A stretch of 36,014 nt of DNA. Origin: QHXW01 sp035297145 (GTDB lineage: Bacteria; Acidobacteriota; Terriglobia; Bryobacterales; Bryobacteraceae). Shown in pieces: positions 16,798-25,063 of this stretch. Where the stretch lies: contig DATGZN010000079.1 of the NCBI GenBank assembly GCA_035297145.1, positions 1-36,014 on the forward strand, written 5' to 3'. The translations under genes and the position numbers were made by a program. Below the pieces are notes generated by a model, which saw only the letters and a list, made by a program, of their open reading frames with translations, had not been told where the DNA came from and did not search any database. The number at the start of each line of letters is the position of its first letter. Position 1 is the first letter of the stretch.

Positions 16798-18552
16798 ATG
16801 AAAGAATATCGAAGTTCATCGCAGATTCTCTTCGGCTTCCTTCCCGAACAAACGGTCGACCTGAAAGGTATGGTTTGGAAGGTCAAAGAGTGGGTCGAGC
16901 CTTACGGTCGTTCGATTGAACAAGAGAGTCTACGTCAGGAGCTTGCGCGGGTTGCTGCTCCGTGGGATATCACGGGCAAAGACGGCAAATACGTCGACAA
17001 TCTGAGGCAGGGCTACACGGTTCGCGTTCTGGCTTTGAACAAAGAACTCGGCGTAAAGGTCGAGAAGTTCCCAAGACTATGGGTATGTAAGACCTGTGAT
17101 CGGCTGCACCAGGGGAACGAGCCTAGCAGGTGCAGTTGCAATAGCACGCGCTTCGGCCAACTCCCCTTCGTTGGATACCATGATGAATGCGGCGGGGTTC
17201 GATCACCTTACATCTCTTCCTGTCCGACCCACAAACAAGTAAAGATAATCTTGCCCGGCACGGCGCGGGCTGAGGAAATCAGGTTCGTGTGTCCAGTGTG
17301 TAGCAAGACTCTGCAAAAAGGATTCGGTTTCCCAAAATGTGACTGTGGGAAAGGAAGCTGGACGTTTAACGTACACCGCGCCGCCTCGGTCTACACACCA
17401 CGCACGATCGTGATGATCAATCCGCCGTCGCTTGAGAAGGTTGCGAAGGTCCGCGAGGCGGGCGGCGCCGCCCGCGCTCTTTCTTGGGTCCTGAGCGGAC
17501 TGAGCGCCAATTCCTTCGATGAGACAGGCACTACTGCTGAGTCATTCAAGGCCAACCTCTTGAAACAAGGAATCCCAGAGTCCCTGGCGGATCAAATGGT
17601 CGATCAGGCCATCAAGAGCGGCGCGATCAGCAATGCCGAAGGTGGCCCTATTAATCTTCAGGGGCAGTACCTCACAGATGCGCAGGCCGGTGCAGTCAGC
17701 ATTGCACTCGCCTTGTCTGACTCCAGGCTGCGCACCACTGATCTAGCAAACGAGACGGAAGCCAGTTCAGAGCTTGGTAGGAAGTATCGGTCGGCGTATC
17801 CGAGAGCATCCCGCGTCATGGGCATAGAAGACATCGAATTTGTGGACTCGTTTCCGGTCCTGACAGGGTGTTACGGCTATACGCGCGGCGATTCTGATCC
17901 TGGCGCCTCGAGGCTCGTCCCTTTCAAGAACAAAAAAGGAGATTACGTGGTCTACGGCGAGGTCATCCAAACGGAGGCACTCTTCGTGCGTCTCGATCCA
18001 CGCCGCGTCGCTGAATGGCTGGTTAGGAATGGATGGGCAATTTCCCGGTGGACCGACGCGAGGAGCGCGCGCGTATCAATATTGAGAAACGCTTTAGTGC
18101 CGCCACCCGGGTCTGAAACGAACCCTCCGACCGCGGGATCGCGGTTGCTCACGCTCGTGCACAGCTATGCTCATTGGTTTACCCGTCAACTTGCCGTGAG
18201 AGCAGGGATCGAACGAAGTTCACTCTCCGAATTCCTCGTGCCGCAGCACTGCAGCTTTTTCATCTATGCTGCAACAAGGGGCGACTTCGTGCTCGGCGGC
18301 CTCCAGGCGGTCTTTGAGACGGAGCTCGACTCGTTCTTGAGCGAGTTGGCGTCTTTGGACTTGAGGTGCCCTCTCGATCCAGGTTGCATGCGGATTGCCG
18401 GCGCCTGCATGGCCTGCCTTCACTTGGGAGAACCGTCCTGCCGCTACTACAACGGCTATTTGAATCGTCAGACCCTTGTCGGCCCAGGAGGTTTTCTTTC
18501 CGTTGTGGCTGTCAACCGGCGGCTGGAAGAGGGTTCGGCAATTTCAACGTGA
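16798..18552 (+). CDS. drmB: DISARM DrmB-like protein (DUF1998)
   Basis: The 584-residue protein is the usual DrmA partner. Its N-terminus (SSQILFGFLPEQTVDL) is followed by three zinc-knuckle-like groups (CKTC...CSC near 100-117, then CPVC...CDCG near 168-188). The C-terminal DUF1998 domain has HSYAHWFTRQLAVRAG, CPLDPGC, CMACLHLGEPSCRYYN and an LNRQTL end. DrmB binds DrmA and helps DNA recognition, in known class 1 DISARM as a DrmAB complex. It begins 8 bases after drmA. The following gene begins 234 bases later, so the DrmAB unit and the next operon may have separate promoters. Family call is strong. Confidence 0.85.
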   Translation: MKEYRSSSQILFGFLPEQTVDLKGMVWKVKEWVEPYGRSIEQESLRQELARVAAPWDITGKDGKYVDNLRQGYTVRVLALNKELGVKVEKFPRLWVCKTCDRLHQGNEPSRCSCNSTRFGQLPFVGYHDECGGVRSPYISSCPTHKQVKIILPGTARAEEIRFVCPVCSKTLQKGFGFPKCDCGKGSWTFNVHRAASVYTPRTIVMINPPSLEKVAKVREAGGAARALSWVLSGLSANSFDETGTTAESFKANLLKQGIPESLADQMVDQAIKSGAISNAEGGPINLQGQYLTDAQAGAVSIALALSDSRLRTTDLANETEASSELGRKYRSAYPRASRVMGIEDIEFVDSFPVLTGCYGYTRGDSDPGASRLVPFKNKKGDYVVYGEVIQTEALFVRLDPRRVAEWLVRNGWAISRWTDARSARVSILRNALVPPPGSETNPPTAGSRLLTLVHSYAHWFTRQLAVRAGIERSSLSEFLVPQHCSFFIYAATRGDFVLGGLQAVFETELDSFLSELASLDLRCPLDPGCMRIAGACMACLHLGEPSCRYYNGYLNRQTLVGPGGFLSVVAVNRRLEEGSAIST

Positions 18553-18764
18553 CGACTGGCGTTCGTTAGCGAAACCATCACTCCGGCGTGCTTTTCGATA
18601 CTCCCAAGCTCTTGAATCCAAATAACCTCTGGCCATAGGGAGGCTACTACACCAACACCAGGCAGCCGGTCACTCCACCCTGCGCTCCTCCAAGGCGTCG
18701 GGCCTGCCGGTACATCGCTTTGAACGTGCCGCTTGCAAAAAGTTCGGCCTCTTGACCGATAGGC

Positions 18765-18782
18765 GATTATAGGAGATTATAG
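18765..18782 (+). repeat. direct repeat GATTATAG x2 before the four-gene operon
   Basis: GATTATAG occurs at 18765-18772 and again at 18775-18782, ten bases apart, directly in front of the ATG at 18787. TTGACC at 18752-18757 could be a -35 box, with GATTAT at 18775 as a -10 at 17 bases. That would place transcription start almost at the ATG. GGAG lies 11 bases from the ATG. The repeat could be a regulator site overlapping the promoter. Pattern seen, role inferred. Confidence 0.4.
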
Positions 18783-18786
18783 ATTC

Positions 18787-19599
18787 ATGCCCGCAAGTAA
18801 TCACAGGAATAGAGTTCAGCCGGCACAGTATCGACGAGAAGAACTGCTCAGGATGAAGAGCCAACTGGAGGACCTGCTGAGTGGGGTGGAAGCACAGATC
18901 AGGGAGACAGGAACTCCCGAAATGGCTGACCCAAAGGAATCCAGCGGCAGAGCGCACGAAAGTCGTTGGACTGGATCAAAACGGCCCGTTCGTGAATTAG
19001 TGCTCGATTCCCTGGACGACCTTGGTTGGCCCGCATACACGCGGGAGATCACTCAATACTGCGCAGCGCGTTTTGGCCGCGAAATCGCCGCCACCCGCTA
19101 CGGATCTCTAATGAAGGATGAGATGCAAGCGTTTCGCCCCGGTACCAGTCGGCGGCCGGTTTGGCTTTGCTTCGCGCTCACGAGCGATCGGCATCAAGCA
19201 ATCAAGCGGCTTCTGTGTCGTTCGGACTGGCCTCTGGATAGGCGCATCCTAGCGCCCAGCTCTGGGCTGGTGCAGTATCTGAGCCTCACGGCTCGTTTGT
19301 GTGAACTTGCAATGAAGTTCGAATCCTCGGCGGCAGACGCGCAGATGCTGAGGATTATTGCTGCCGACCATGCGCGCGACCTCCCAGGTGTTCGATTGAC
19401 CAAAGGGAAATTCGATCTGGAAGGCTGGCGTTCGATCGCACTAGAGCAACTTCGCGACGCCGCAGAACGGGACGAACTAGCACGGAAGGCTTCTGCCGAA
19501 CGCTTGGAAGCAAGGTCTGAACTCTACCAGCTCTTCGGGATGCCGGACCTTCATGAAGGGCCGGCGACCGAGGCCAATGAGCAGAGGGTAGGATCGTAG
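18787..19599 (+). CDS. unknown protein with winged-helix-like domain
   Basis: A 270-residue protein of no named family known to me. An N-terminal coiled-coil stretch (RREELLRMKSQLEDLLSGV) is followed at about 68-115 by a likely winged helix: VRELVLDSLDDLGWPAYTRE, then ITQYCAARFGREI, then RYGSLMKDEMQAF. This layout resembles HARE/wHTH DNA-binding modules in restriction and defence proteins. The C-terminal half is alpha-helical with a charged end. It heads a four-gene unit and is followed after 6 bases by the nuclease-like gene. It may be the DNA-sensing or regulatory part of the module, by inference. Confidence 0.65.
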   Translation: MPASNHRNRVQPAQYRREELLRMKSQLEDLLSGVEAQIRETGTPEMADPKESSGRAHESRWTGSKRPVRELVLDSLDDLGWPAYTREITQYCAARFGREIAATRYGSLMKDEMQAFRPGTSRRPVWLCFALTSDRHQAIKRLLCRSDWPLDRRILAPSSGLVQYLSLTARLCELAMKFESSAADAQMLRIIAADHARDLPGVRLTKGKFDLEGWRSIALEQLRDAAERDELARKASAERLEARSELYQLFGMPDLHEGPATEANEQRVGS

Positions 19600-19605
19600 G
19601 ACCGC

Positions 19606-20676
19606 ATGAGCCTCTCAAGCACTCGCGGCTTAGTCAGGATCTCCATCAATCCAAGATGCGAGTTCCAGGCGGCCATGGTAGCAGAGGGCGTCCGGGAGCC
19701 GGAGTTGTTCAGGCGGGTGACCGGTCGGGAGTACGATCGCGAATATGGCGAGCGAGCTTCAGCGCGTAGCCGCGGGGCCAAGTTTGAAGAGAACTTATGT
19801 ATGAATAATGCCGCGTTGCTTAGGTCGGCACTTGCTCGCCTTTATGGGTACAACCCCGAAGAAATGGTGGTTCGCAATTTCGCCGACGAGGTCCCCGGAG
19901 TGAAAGGTGTGCGGGTGATACGGCTCAACCGGACTAGGCAGGTTCTGCGAGACTTGGCCGCCGGGAATGAGGTCCCACATCTGCTCATTCAACCGCAACT
20001 ATCTCTTCCTATTGAGCTCGATCGGAGCTTCGTCGAATACGTGGCTCCAGATTTCATGGTTCTCGATGGTCGAACAAACATCTATCGCCCCGGCGAAATG
20101 AAGAGCTTCATTATCCGTGAGGGTAGAGCAGACAAGGCAGACTTAAACCTTACCCGCAGGCAAGCCGCCGCGCAGATCCTCGCATTGCGCAGTGAATGCG
20201 TGCCCTACGATCTTGCCGGACGGGTGACCAGCGCGGCGACGTTTATTTTTGCGACACCCTACGGACTCTCGCCCGCTGCGCCGTTCGAGGATGTCCTTGA
20301 AGGGCCAATTCGAGAGATCGGCCGCGCAATTGAGGTGCTTCGAGCGGCCCGCCGCCGTCTGGAATCTCGGCGGCAGCAGGATGGAGCACGGCTGGAGATG
20401 CTTTACGACGAGATCCCGGTCAGTTTCCAGGAATCATGCCTCGGCTCATGCATTATGGCGGGCGAATGCAAGAAGAAAATGGCCGCTTCTGGACGAGTCC
20501 TGGGTGACGAGATCGGTGATCTGCTTGGCGAGGAGATCAGCCTCGAGCGCGCCGTCGAGCTACTGGGCGGAGCGGAGCCGGAGAACCCCGCTGAGCGCGA
20601 AATCGCGGAACGGCTCTCTGATGGAGCTTCTATTCTGGGTTCCGGCCAACCCGGCACGGGGCGGAGAGTGGCATGA
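19606..20676 (+). CDS. Cas4/RecB-like PD-(D/E)XK nuclease with cysteine cluster
   Basis: A 356-residue protein. GAKFEE at about 57-62 resembles the first RecB-family motif. APD at 147-149, the strand GEMKS with E164 and K166, and RRQAAAQ near 184-190 give the PD...ExK...Q arrangement of the RecB/Cas4 nuclease fold. At 278-288 CLGSCIMAGEC gives three cysteines (C-x3-C-x5-C), and with an N-terminal Cys (18 or 65) this resembles the iron-sulphur cluster of Cas4/AddB enzymes. The predicted activity is DNA nuclease. AGGA at 4 bases supports the ATG. The gene overlaps the next by 4 bases (ATGA). It could replace the missing DrmC nuclease of this locus, which is hypothesis. Confidence 0.7.
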   Translation: MSLSSTRGLVRISINPRCEFQAAMVAEGVREPELFRRVTGREYDREYGERASARSRGAKFEENLCMNNAALLRSALARLYGYNPEEMVVRNFADEVPGVKGVRVIRLNRTRQVLRDLAAGNEVPHLLIQPQLSLPIELDRSFVEYVAPDFMVLDGRTNIYRPGEMKSFIIREGRADKADLNLTRRQAAAQILALRSECVPYDLAGRVTSAATFIFATPYGLSPAAPFEDVLEGPIREIGRAIEVLRAARRRLESRRQQDGARLEMLYDEIPVSFQESCLGSCIMAGECKKKMAASGRVLGDEIGDLLGEEISLERAVELLGGAEPENPAEREIAERLSDGASILGSGQPGTGRRVA

Positions 20677-22076
20677 TCGACAATTCGATACTGACCGCTC
20701 GCCTATTGGCGCATCGAGACCGGCGAGCGGTGCGGGTACGGGATAGAAGAACCGTATGCGATGACCCGCTTATTGTCTTTGGAATCGCTCCAATTCGCGT
20801 GGTGGCTGAGCAACGGGTCCAGGCCATCGCATTCGGACAGGTGGGAGAGACGCCCCAGATCGTGGTGAGCTGGAATCCTCTCAGCCGCGAATCGGCCAAT
20901 ATGAACCCGTTTGCGGAGGCGTTGAATGACTACTTCCAAACGGCCATATCCAGCGATCAGCTTCCAAGGATATGGCTGCCACATCCAGCTGCCGTCGAAT
21001 TAATCGATATTCTCGGGTACCGTTACCGGACTAATTCACAGGCCAGCGATGCGCTGAAGCGCATGGGGGCCCAATGTCGCGCCATCATAGAAGAGGCTGC
21101 GTACAACGACCAGCAAGTCGTCATGGTTGCCTCAGAACTCTTGAATCGGCACATCGTGACAGGCCAAAGCGGAGTCGAAGAACTTCATCTCGGCGCACTG
21201 CTAGCATGGGTCAACCCGCCAGCGGGTGTCGACCCAAGGGAAGAGGCGGATCGGCGTTCAGCCATGCCAGCCGCAGCGATGTTGGATTGGAGGGATGACG
21301 AGCGAGTCGAGGAGCTTAGACGCCAAGCGAAGGAGGAGTCGCCGCGGGGACTCGCAGCGCGCAGCCGTATTGAGCGGATTCTGACAAATGGAGCGCAGGC
21401 AGAGTGGAATTTGCTCGAAGAAGCTCGAACAGCTTTTTGGGCGTTGGCTATTCCCCCTGTCTCAGGCGTCGATATCTTGCGATCCGAATCACAAAGACGA
21501 TTCGCCGACGCGCTTTTAACTCCATTGAATCCTCCCACGCGCGTCCACAGCTTGGGTCGCCTAATGGATGATTACGAGCTAGCCCTCGACGTAGCGGAGG
21601 ACAGGGAGATCAGTTCCGACTCAATGTCCAGGGAGCGTGCTCGGCGGGCTGGCTGTGTCGTCCGTGCAGAAATCGAGCAGATCGTCCAGCCACGTTCCAG
21701 CCGGAAGCCGTGCACCATCAAGCTCCTCTGTGACCAGCCGGTGATTCGTATTCGTCGCGGGACGGCGCTCAAATCGCTGAATGGTCGGGTCCATGGAATT
21801 GTGACTGACCTAGCCGAAGCCCGCCCTGGGCTGGTGCGAATCACCATAGATGTGACGAAGGGAGTCAGAAGGGGCGACCTCTCAAGCATCCCACGGAACG
21901 GAGATTGGATTGACACGATCATTGTCGATCTCCGATTCCGACGGCGACAAATCTACGGACGTCTGAGGGATGCCGCTCCTGCAATCGTCTATCAAGGGAC
22001 GCTACCTTCGCCGATAGTTCGACAGGGCGGTCCAATCGACTGGATCTCTACTGCGGAGGCGTTGCGACGATCATGA
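20673..22076 (+). CDS. unknown 467-residue defence-operon protein
   Basis: I do not recognise this protein. There is no P-loop, signal peptide or membrane segment. The N-terminal 170 residues look alpha/beta (DPLIVFGIAPIRVVAEQR, then IVVSWNPLSRES). The middle is Arg/Glu-rich helices. The C-terminal 110 residues look like a beta-rich domain (IKLLCDQPVIRIRRGTALKS, GIVTDLAEARPGLVRITIDV) that may bind nucleic acid. It overlaps both neighbours by 4 bases (ATGA at each end), so it is made in fixed ratio with the nuclease and helicase and probably forms a complex with them. Confidence 0.65.
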   Translation: MIDNSILTARLLAHRDRRAVRVRDRRTVCDDPLIVFGIAPIRVVAEQRVQAIAFGQVGETPQIVVSWNPLSRESANMNPFAEALNDYFQTAISSDQLPRIWLPHPAAVELIDILGYRYRTNSQASDALKRMGAQCRAIIEEAAYNDQQVVMVASELLNRHIVTGQSGVEELHLGALLAWVNPPAGVDPREEADRRSAMPAAAMLDWRDDERVEELRRQAKEESPRGLAARSRIERILTNGAQAEWNLLEEARTAFWALAIPPVSGVDILRSESQRRFADALLTPLNPPTRVHSLGRLMDDYELALDVAEDREISSDSMSRERARRAGCVVRAEIEQIVQPRSSRKPCTIKLLCDQPVIRIRRGTALKSLNGRVHGIVTDLAEARPGLVRITIDVTKGVRRGDLSSIPRNGDWIDTIIVDLRFRRRQIYGRLRDAAPAIVYQGTLPSPIVRQGGPIDWISTAEALRRS

Positions 22077-23425
22077 GACCGGTATTGACTGTGGAACAGC
22101 TGATGAGACGGACGGCAAACCGTGTATTCGAGACCCTCTTCAACGAGGGTGCGCGGATCACTATCGTTGACTCGCCCCCAGGCGCGGGTAAAACGGACCT
22201 CGTCGAGAAGACGGCCGGTCTGGCAGTTCAACAACTCGGATTGAGTGTCGCCGTGGTCACGCCCACTGTTGAACAGTCCTTTGACCTAATCCGCCGCCTC
22301 GTAGCCGACTTCGACAGGCTACCGATCGAGATTCTGCTCCGCGAGAGTCGACAGCTGCCCGCCGACTTGGCGGCAGATCCGCGTGTACCTGTGCCCATAT
22401 CGATGCCCCGCGCATTGCGTCGCGGCCGTAGCATCGTTATCGGAACCGTAGACAAGTTCTTCTTTGGCTCGGACGATGCCGGACTGCAGGGGTTTGATGT
22501 GATGGTGTGCGACGAAGCTTACCAGGTCGCATATAGGAAGTTCGCGCCCCTTCTTACCCTCGCCGAGCAGTTCCTTTTCGTCGGTGATCCCGGCCAGCTC
22601 CCCCCGTTATCGCGAGTCGAACTTGCGAGATTTGAAGGAGCACCATCCAAAGTGCATTGGGCCGTGCCCAAAGAGTTGCTGCGCCTGCACCCCGAGATTC
22701 CGGTAATCCAATTGCCGGCCTCCAGGCGCCTGCCTCAAGACACAATCGATTTCCTCCAGCCGAGCTTCTATCCGACATTGCCCTTTCAGTCTTCTGCTCC
22801 GGTGCAGCAGCGGCGGCTCTCCGTTAGAAACCGAGGTTTTGGCGGGTTGATCGACATAGCTGTTGATCGTTTATGTCGTGGTGAGACGGTGATATCGCTG
22901 ATTCTGCCTCCGTCGCCGACGTTAACCCCTGATTTCGATGAGGAGGTTGCGGAGACGATGGCAGACGTTGTGCGCCGAATCATCGATCGTGGGATGACGA
23001 TGGGTGCCGGGCTCCGACTCACTGGCGACAACATCGGGTGCGTGGATGCTCACGTGGCGTCTGGGGCAAATGTAACCAAGGCATTGCGTGCTCGCACCCT
23101 CGGAAGCGAGATCATGGTGGGCACACCTGAGATTTGGCAGGGTCTTCAACGGCCAGTGATGGTTGTCAAGCATCCGCTCAGCGGACTCAAAAAATTGGAT
23201 CGCTTTGCTCTAGACCCTGGACGCTGCTGCGTGATGCTGTCACGACATCAGGCAGGCTGTGTAGTCGTTGCGCGGGACGGTGTTGAGCAGGTCCTCGACG
23301 CGCACCAGCATGACTGTGAGTCGACTCCAATGGCCGCCGTCGACGCGGAATGGAACGGATGGCGCGCCCACCGTACTCTATGGGACGGACTGAGGAGCGG
23401 AAGTCGCTTGCTGTCCGCCAACTGA
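22073..23425 (+). CDS. SF1-type helicase/ATPase
   Basis: A 450-residue P-loop ATPase of the UvrD/Upf1-like superfamily 1. Walker A is DSPPGAGKT at 33-41, motif Ia is VVTPTVEQS, Walker B is VMVCDEA at 143-149, motif III is VGDPGQLPP at 170-178, motif V is about IMVGTPEIWQG at 347-357, and motif VI is CCVMLSRHQAG at 385-395. There is a single helicase unit with no nuclease domain. Together with the upstream nuclease-like protein it would make a helicase-nuclease pair like AddAB or Dna2. It is last in the four-gene operon and ends 28 bases before the convergent methyltransferase. Activity is likely from intact motifs, but partner and substrate are inferred. Confidence 0.78.
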   Translation: MRPVLTVEQLMRRTANRVFETLFNEGARITIVDSPPGAGKTDLVEKTAGLAVQQLGLSVAVVTPTVEQSFDLIRRLVADFDRLPIEILLRESRQLPADLAADPRVPVPISMPRALRRGRSIVIGTVDKFFFGSDDAGLQGFDVMVCDEAYQVAYRKFAPLLTLAEQFLFVGDPGQLPPLSRVELARFEGAPSKVHWAVPKELLRLHPEIPVIQLPASRRLPQDTIDFLQPSFYPTLPFQSSAPVQQRRLSVRNRGFGGLIDIAVDRLCRGETVISLILPPSPTLTPDFDEEVAETMADVVRRIIDRGMTMGAGLRLTGDNIGCVDAHVASGANVTKALRARTLGSEIMVGTPEIWQGLQRPVMVVKHPLSGLKKLDRFALDPGRCCVMLSRHQAGCVVVARDGVEQVLDAHQHDCESTPMAAVDAEWNGWRAHRTLWDGLRSGSRLLSAN

Positions 23426-23453
23426 ACCACATCCAAGAAATTTCACAACCGCG

Positions 23454-24602
23454 TTAGTCCGAATGGTCAATGTGCCTCTTCAAGTCATGTGCGAAGCGCG
23501 ACGGGTAATGAAGAGTACTTGCCATCAAGCGGCGATAGAAGCCTTCCGCCGCCTTCCTAGATAGCGGTCGGCAGGGGAACTGAAGAAATCTATCGATTCG
23601 CGTCATGGCCTTGTTGACGGGCCACATAGAAACCACCCCTGCGTACCGCTTGCCTTTCCCTCCGAAAGCGGCCTTGGGCCATCCCATCCTGCCATCGAGT
23701 TCACACGCGTCGTTCGGTTCAATCGCAGGAGGACACCGTAATGCCATGCCTAGCCATTCGGAGACTGGAGTGGTGACTGCGTTTCCGACAAGACGCCACC
23801 TACTCCCTCGAGTTGCGACTTGTTCGGCGGGTGCGGTCCAGTCCGCGGGAAATCCCTGAAGCCGCTCGGCGTCACGGATATCTGGCGTCATGATGTGTCC
23901 TTTGGGCATCCAGATCGCGGGTGGCGAAGGTATTCCCAGCGTTGATCCACCTTTGAGGGTCGGTACACAGCCCTGTGCCCAACCAAGCCCGTTGTTACCC
24001 TCTGTCCAATAGAATCCGCACGGAGGAGTGTCAGTCTGGATGGAGTCCTCTGGCCCTGCGTCCTGACTCAGCAGCACGCTGGCGGGGTCGCCGTGGATCG
24101 AAGCAAGCAAGAACACACGGAGCCGTCTTTGAGGGATGCCGAAAGCCCTGGTGTCGATCGTGCGATATGCCCACTTGTAGCCCAGGTCTTCAAGGGACCG
24201 CACGACGTAGTCAATCATGGCACCTCTGTGAAGCTGCAGCATGAACGGAACGTTTTCGAGGAGCACCCATGGTGTTTGTATTTGCTTGAGCATTCGGAAA
24301 ACGTGTGACACGATTGTCGACTTCTTGCCGTTCAATCCTTGGGTAAGCCCCACTTGCGACAAATCCTGGCAAGGGAACCCAGCAGTTAACAGGTCCACAT
24401 CTCGCGGAACAGCATCGATTTCTGCGACATCCGTAATTAGGAGCCTTCTCTTGAAGTGTTTGCGCAAGACAGCCTGCGCGGCCAAGTCGTTCTCGCAAAG
24501 AAGAACGGACTTGTGGCCAGCCTTCTCTAAACCGACTTCGAAGCCGCCAATACCAGCGAAGATGCCCGCCACTCTCAGCGCCTTTTGGCGTTTGAATTTC
24601 AT
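23454..24602 (-). CDS. DNA (cytosine-5) methyltransferase
   Basis: A 382-residue C5-cytosine methyltransferase with motifs in order: I, FAGIGGFEVGL near 15-25 (AdoMet binding); IV, GFPCQDLS with catalytic Cys78; VI, ENV at 116-118; VIII, QRRLRVFLL near 158-166; and X, GNAVTTPVSEWLG. A C-terminal extension of about 80 residues follows motif X. I start at ATG 24602, which overlaps the Vsr stop by one base (TAATG), and not at the longer frame to 24734 that would run inside vsr. It marks host DNA, by analogy with DrmMII of class 2 DISARM or a stand-alone Dcm-Vsr pair. It is convergent with the helicase operon. Its recognition site cannot be read from sequence. Confidence 0.9.
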   Translation of the reverse strand: MKFKRQKALRVAGIFAGIGGFEVGLEKAGHKSVLLCENDLAAQAVLRKHFKRRLLITDVAEIDAVPRDVDLLTAGFPCQDLSQVGLTQGLNGKKSTIVSHVFRMLKQIQTPWVLLENVPFMLQLHRGAMIDYVVRSLEDLGYKWAYRTIDTRAFGIPQRRLRVFLLASIHGDPASVLLSQDAGPEDSIQTDTPPCGFYWTEGNNGLGWAQGCVPTLKGGSTLGIPSPPAIWMPKGHIMTPDIRDAERLQGFPADWTAPAEQVATRGSRWRLVGNAVTTPVSEWLGMALRCPPAIEPNDACELDGRMGWPKAAFGGKGKRYAGVVSMWPVNKAMTRIDRFLQFPCRPLSRKAAEGFYRRLMASTLHYPSRFAHDLKRHIDHSD

Positions 24603-25063
24603 TACGATCCTTGTTTTAAGCCAGCGTGCAAGAAAAGAACCCTTCGCAGGCGGCCGCGAAGCTGCGCGACGTTTCGTAGCTGGCACTCCCAGACAATGAC
24701 AACACGAAAGCCGAGGCGTCTCAACGCGCGGCATTTGTGCGCGTCGCGCCGCCTGTTATCTTCAAGCTTGTTCCTCCAGAATTGATGCCTCACTTTCGGT
24801 ACTCGCGAGCCGGCCCCCCCTTTTGTCTTCGGGCAATTCTTGTGGCCGTGCCAGAAACACCCGTTCACGAAGACGGCCCATCGCTTCGTTCGATTCGCAA
24901 GGTCCGGAGACCCTGGCAGATCTCTATTTCCCAGACGGTATCGACTACCAAGAGCTGTCACCAACTTTCGCACCTCAAGCTCCGCCCCGGTGTTGGTCTG
25001 CTTGACCGCCTTCATCATACGAGAGCGGGTCGCTGGCGAAACAATGTCCCTTGGCCGTATCAA
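24602..25063 (-). CDS. vsr: very short patch repair endonuclease (Vsr)
   Basis: A 153-residue protein matching Vsr: SRMMKAVKQTNTGAE near the start, YRLGNRDLPGSPDL with the metal-binding Asp, then the diagnostic VNGCFWHGHKNC, and FWRNKLEDNRRRD, with VVIVWEC at the end. Vsr nicks at T:G mismatches that arise by deamination of 5-methylcytosine, so it protects the host from mutation by its neighbour methyltransferase. The start is TTG at 25063, with no ATG or GTG upstream before a stop and no strong ribosome-binding site. It is coupled to the methyltransferase by a one-base overlap. Confidence 0.9.
   Translation of the reverse strand: MIRPRDIVSPATRSRMMKAVKQTNTGAELEVRKLVTALGSRYRLGNRDLPGSPDLANRTKRWAVFVNGCFWHGHKNCPKTKGGAGSRVPKVRHQFWRNKLEDNRRRDAHKCRALRRLGFRVVIVWECQLRNVAQLRGRLRRVLFLHAGLKQGS

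Noticed and set aside
24603..24734. N-terminal extension of the cytosine methyltransferase
   Set aside because: It would lie inside vsr in another frame. The ATG at 24602, overlapping the vsr stop, is directly before motif I.
12496..25063. DrmC (phospholipase-D nuclease) gene
   Set aside because: Searched by eye for paired HxK motifs in all proteins of the island. None was found, so drmC was not annotated.
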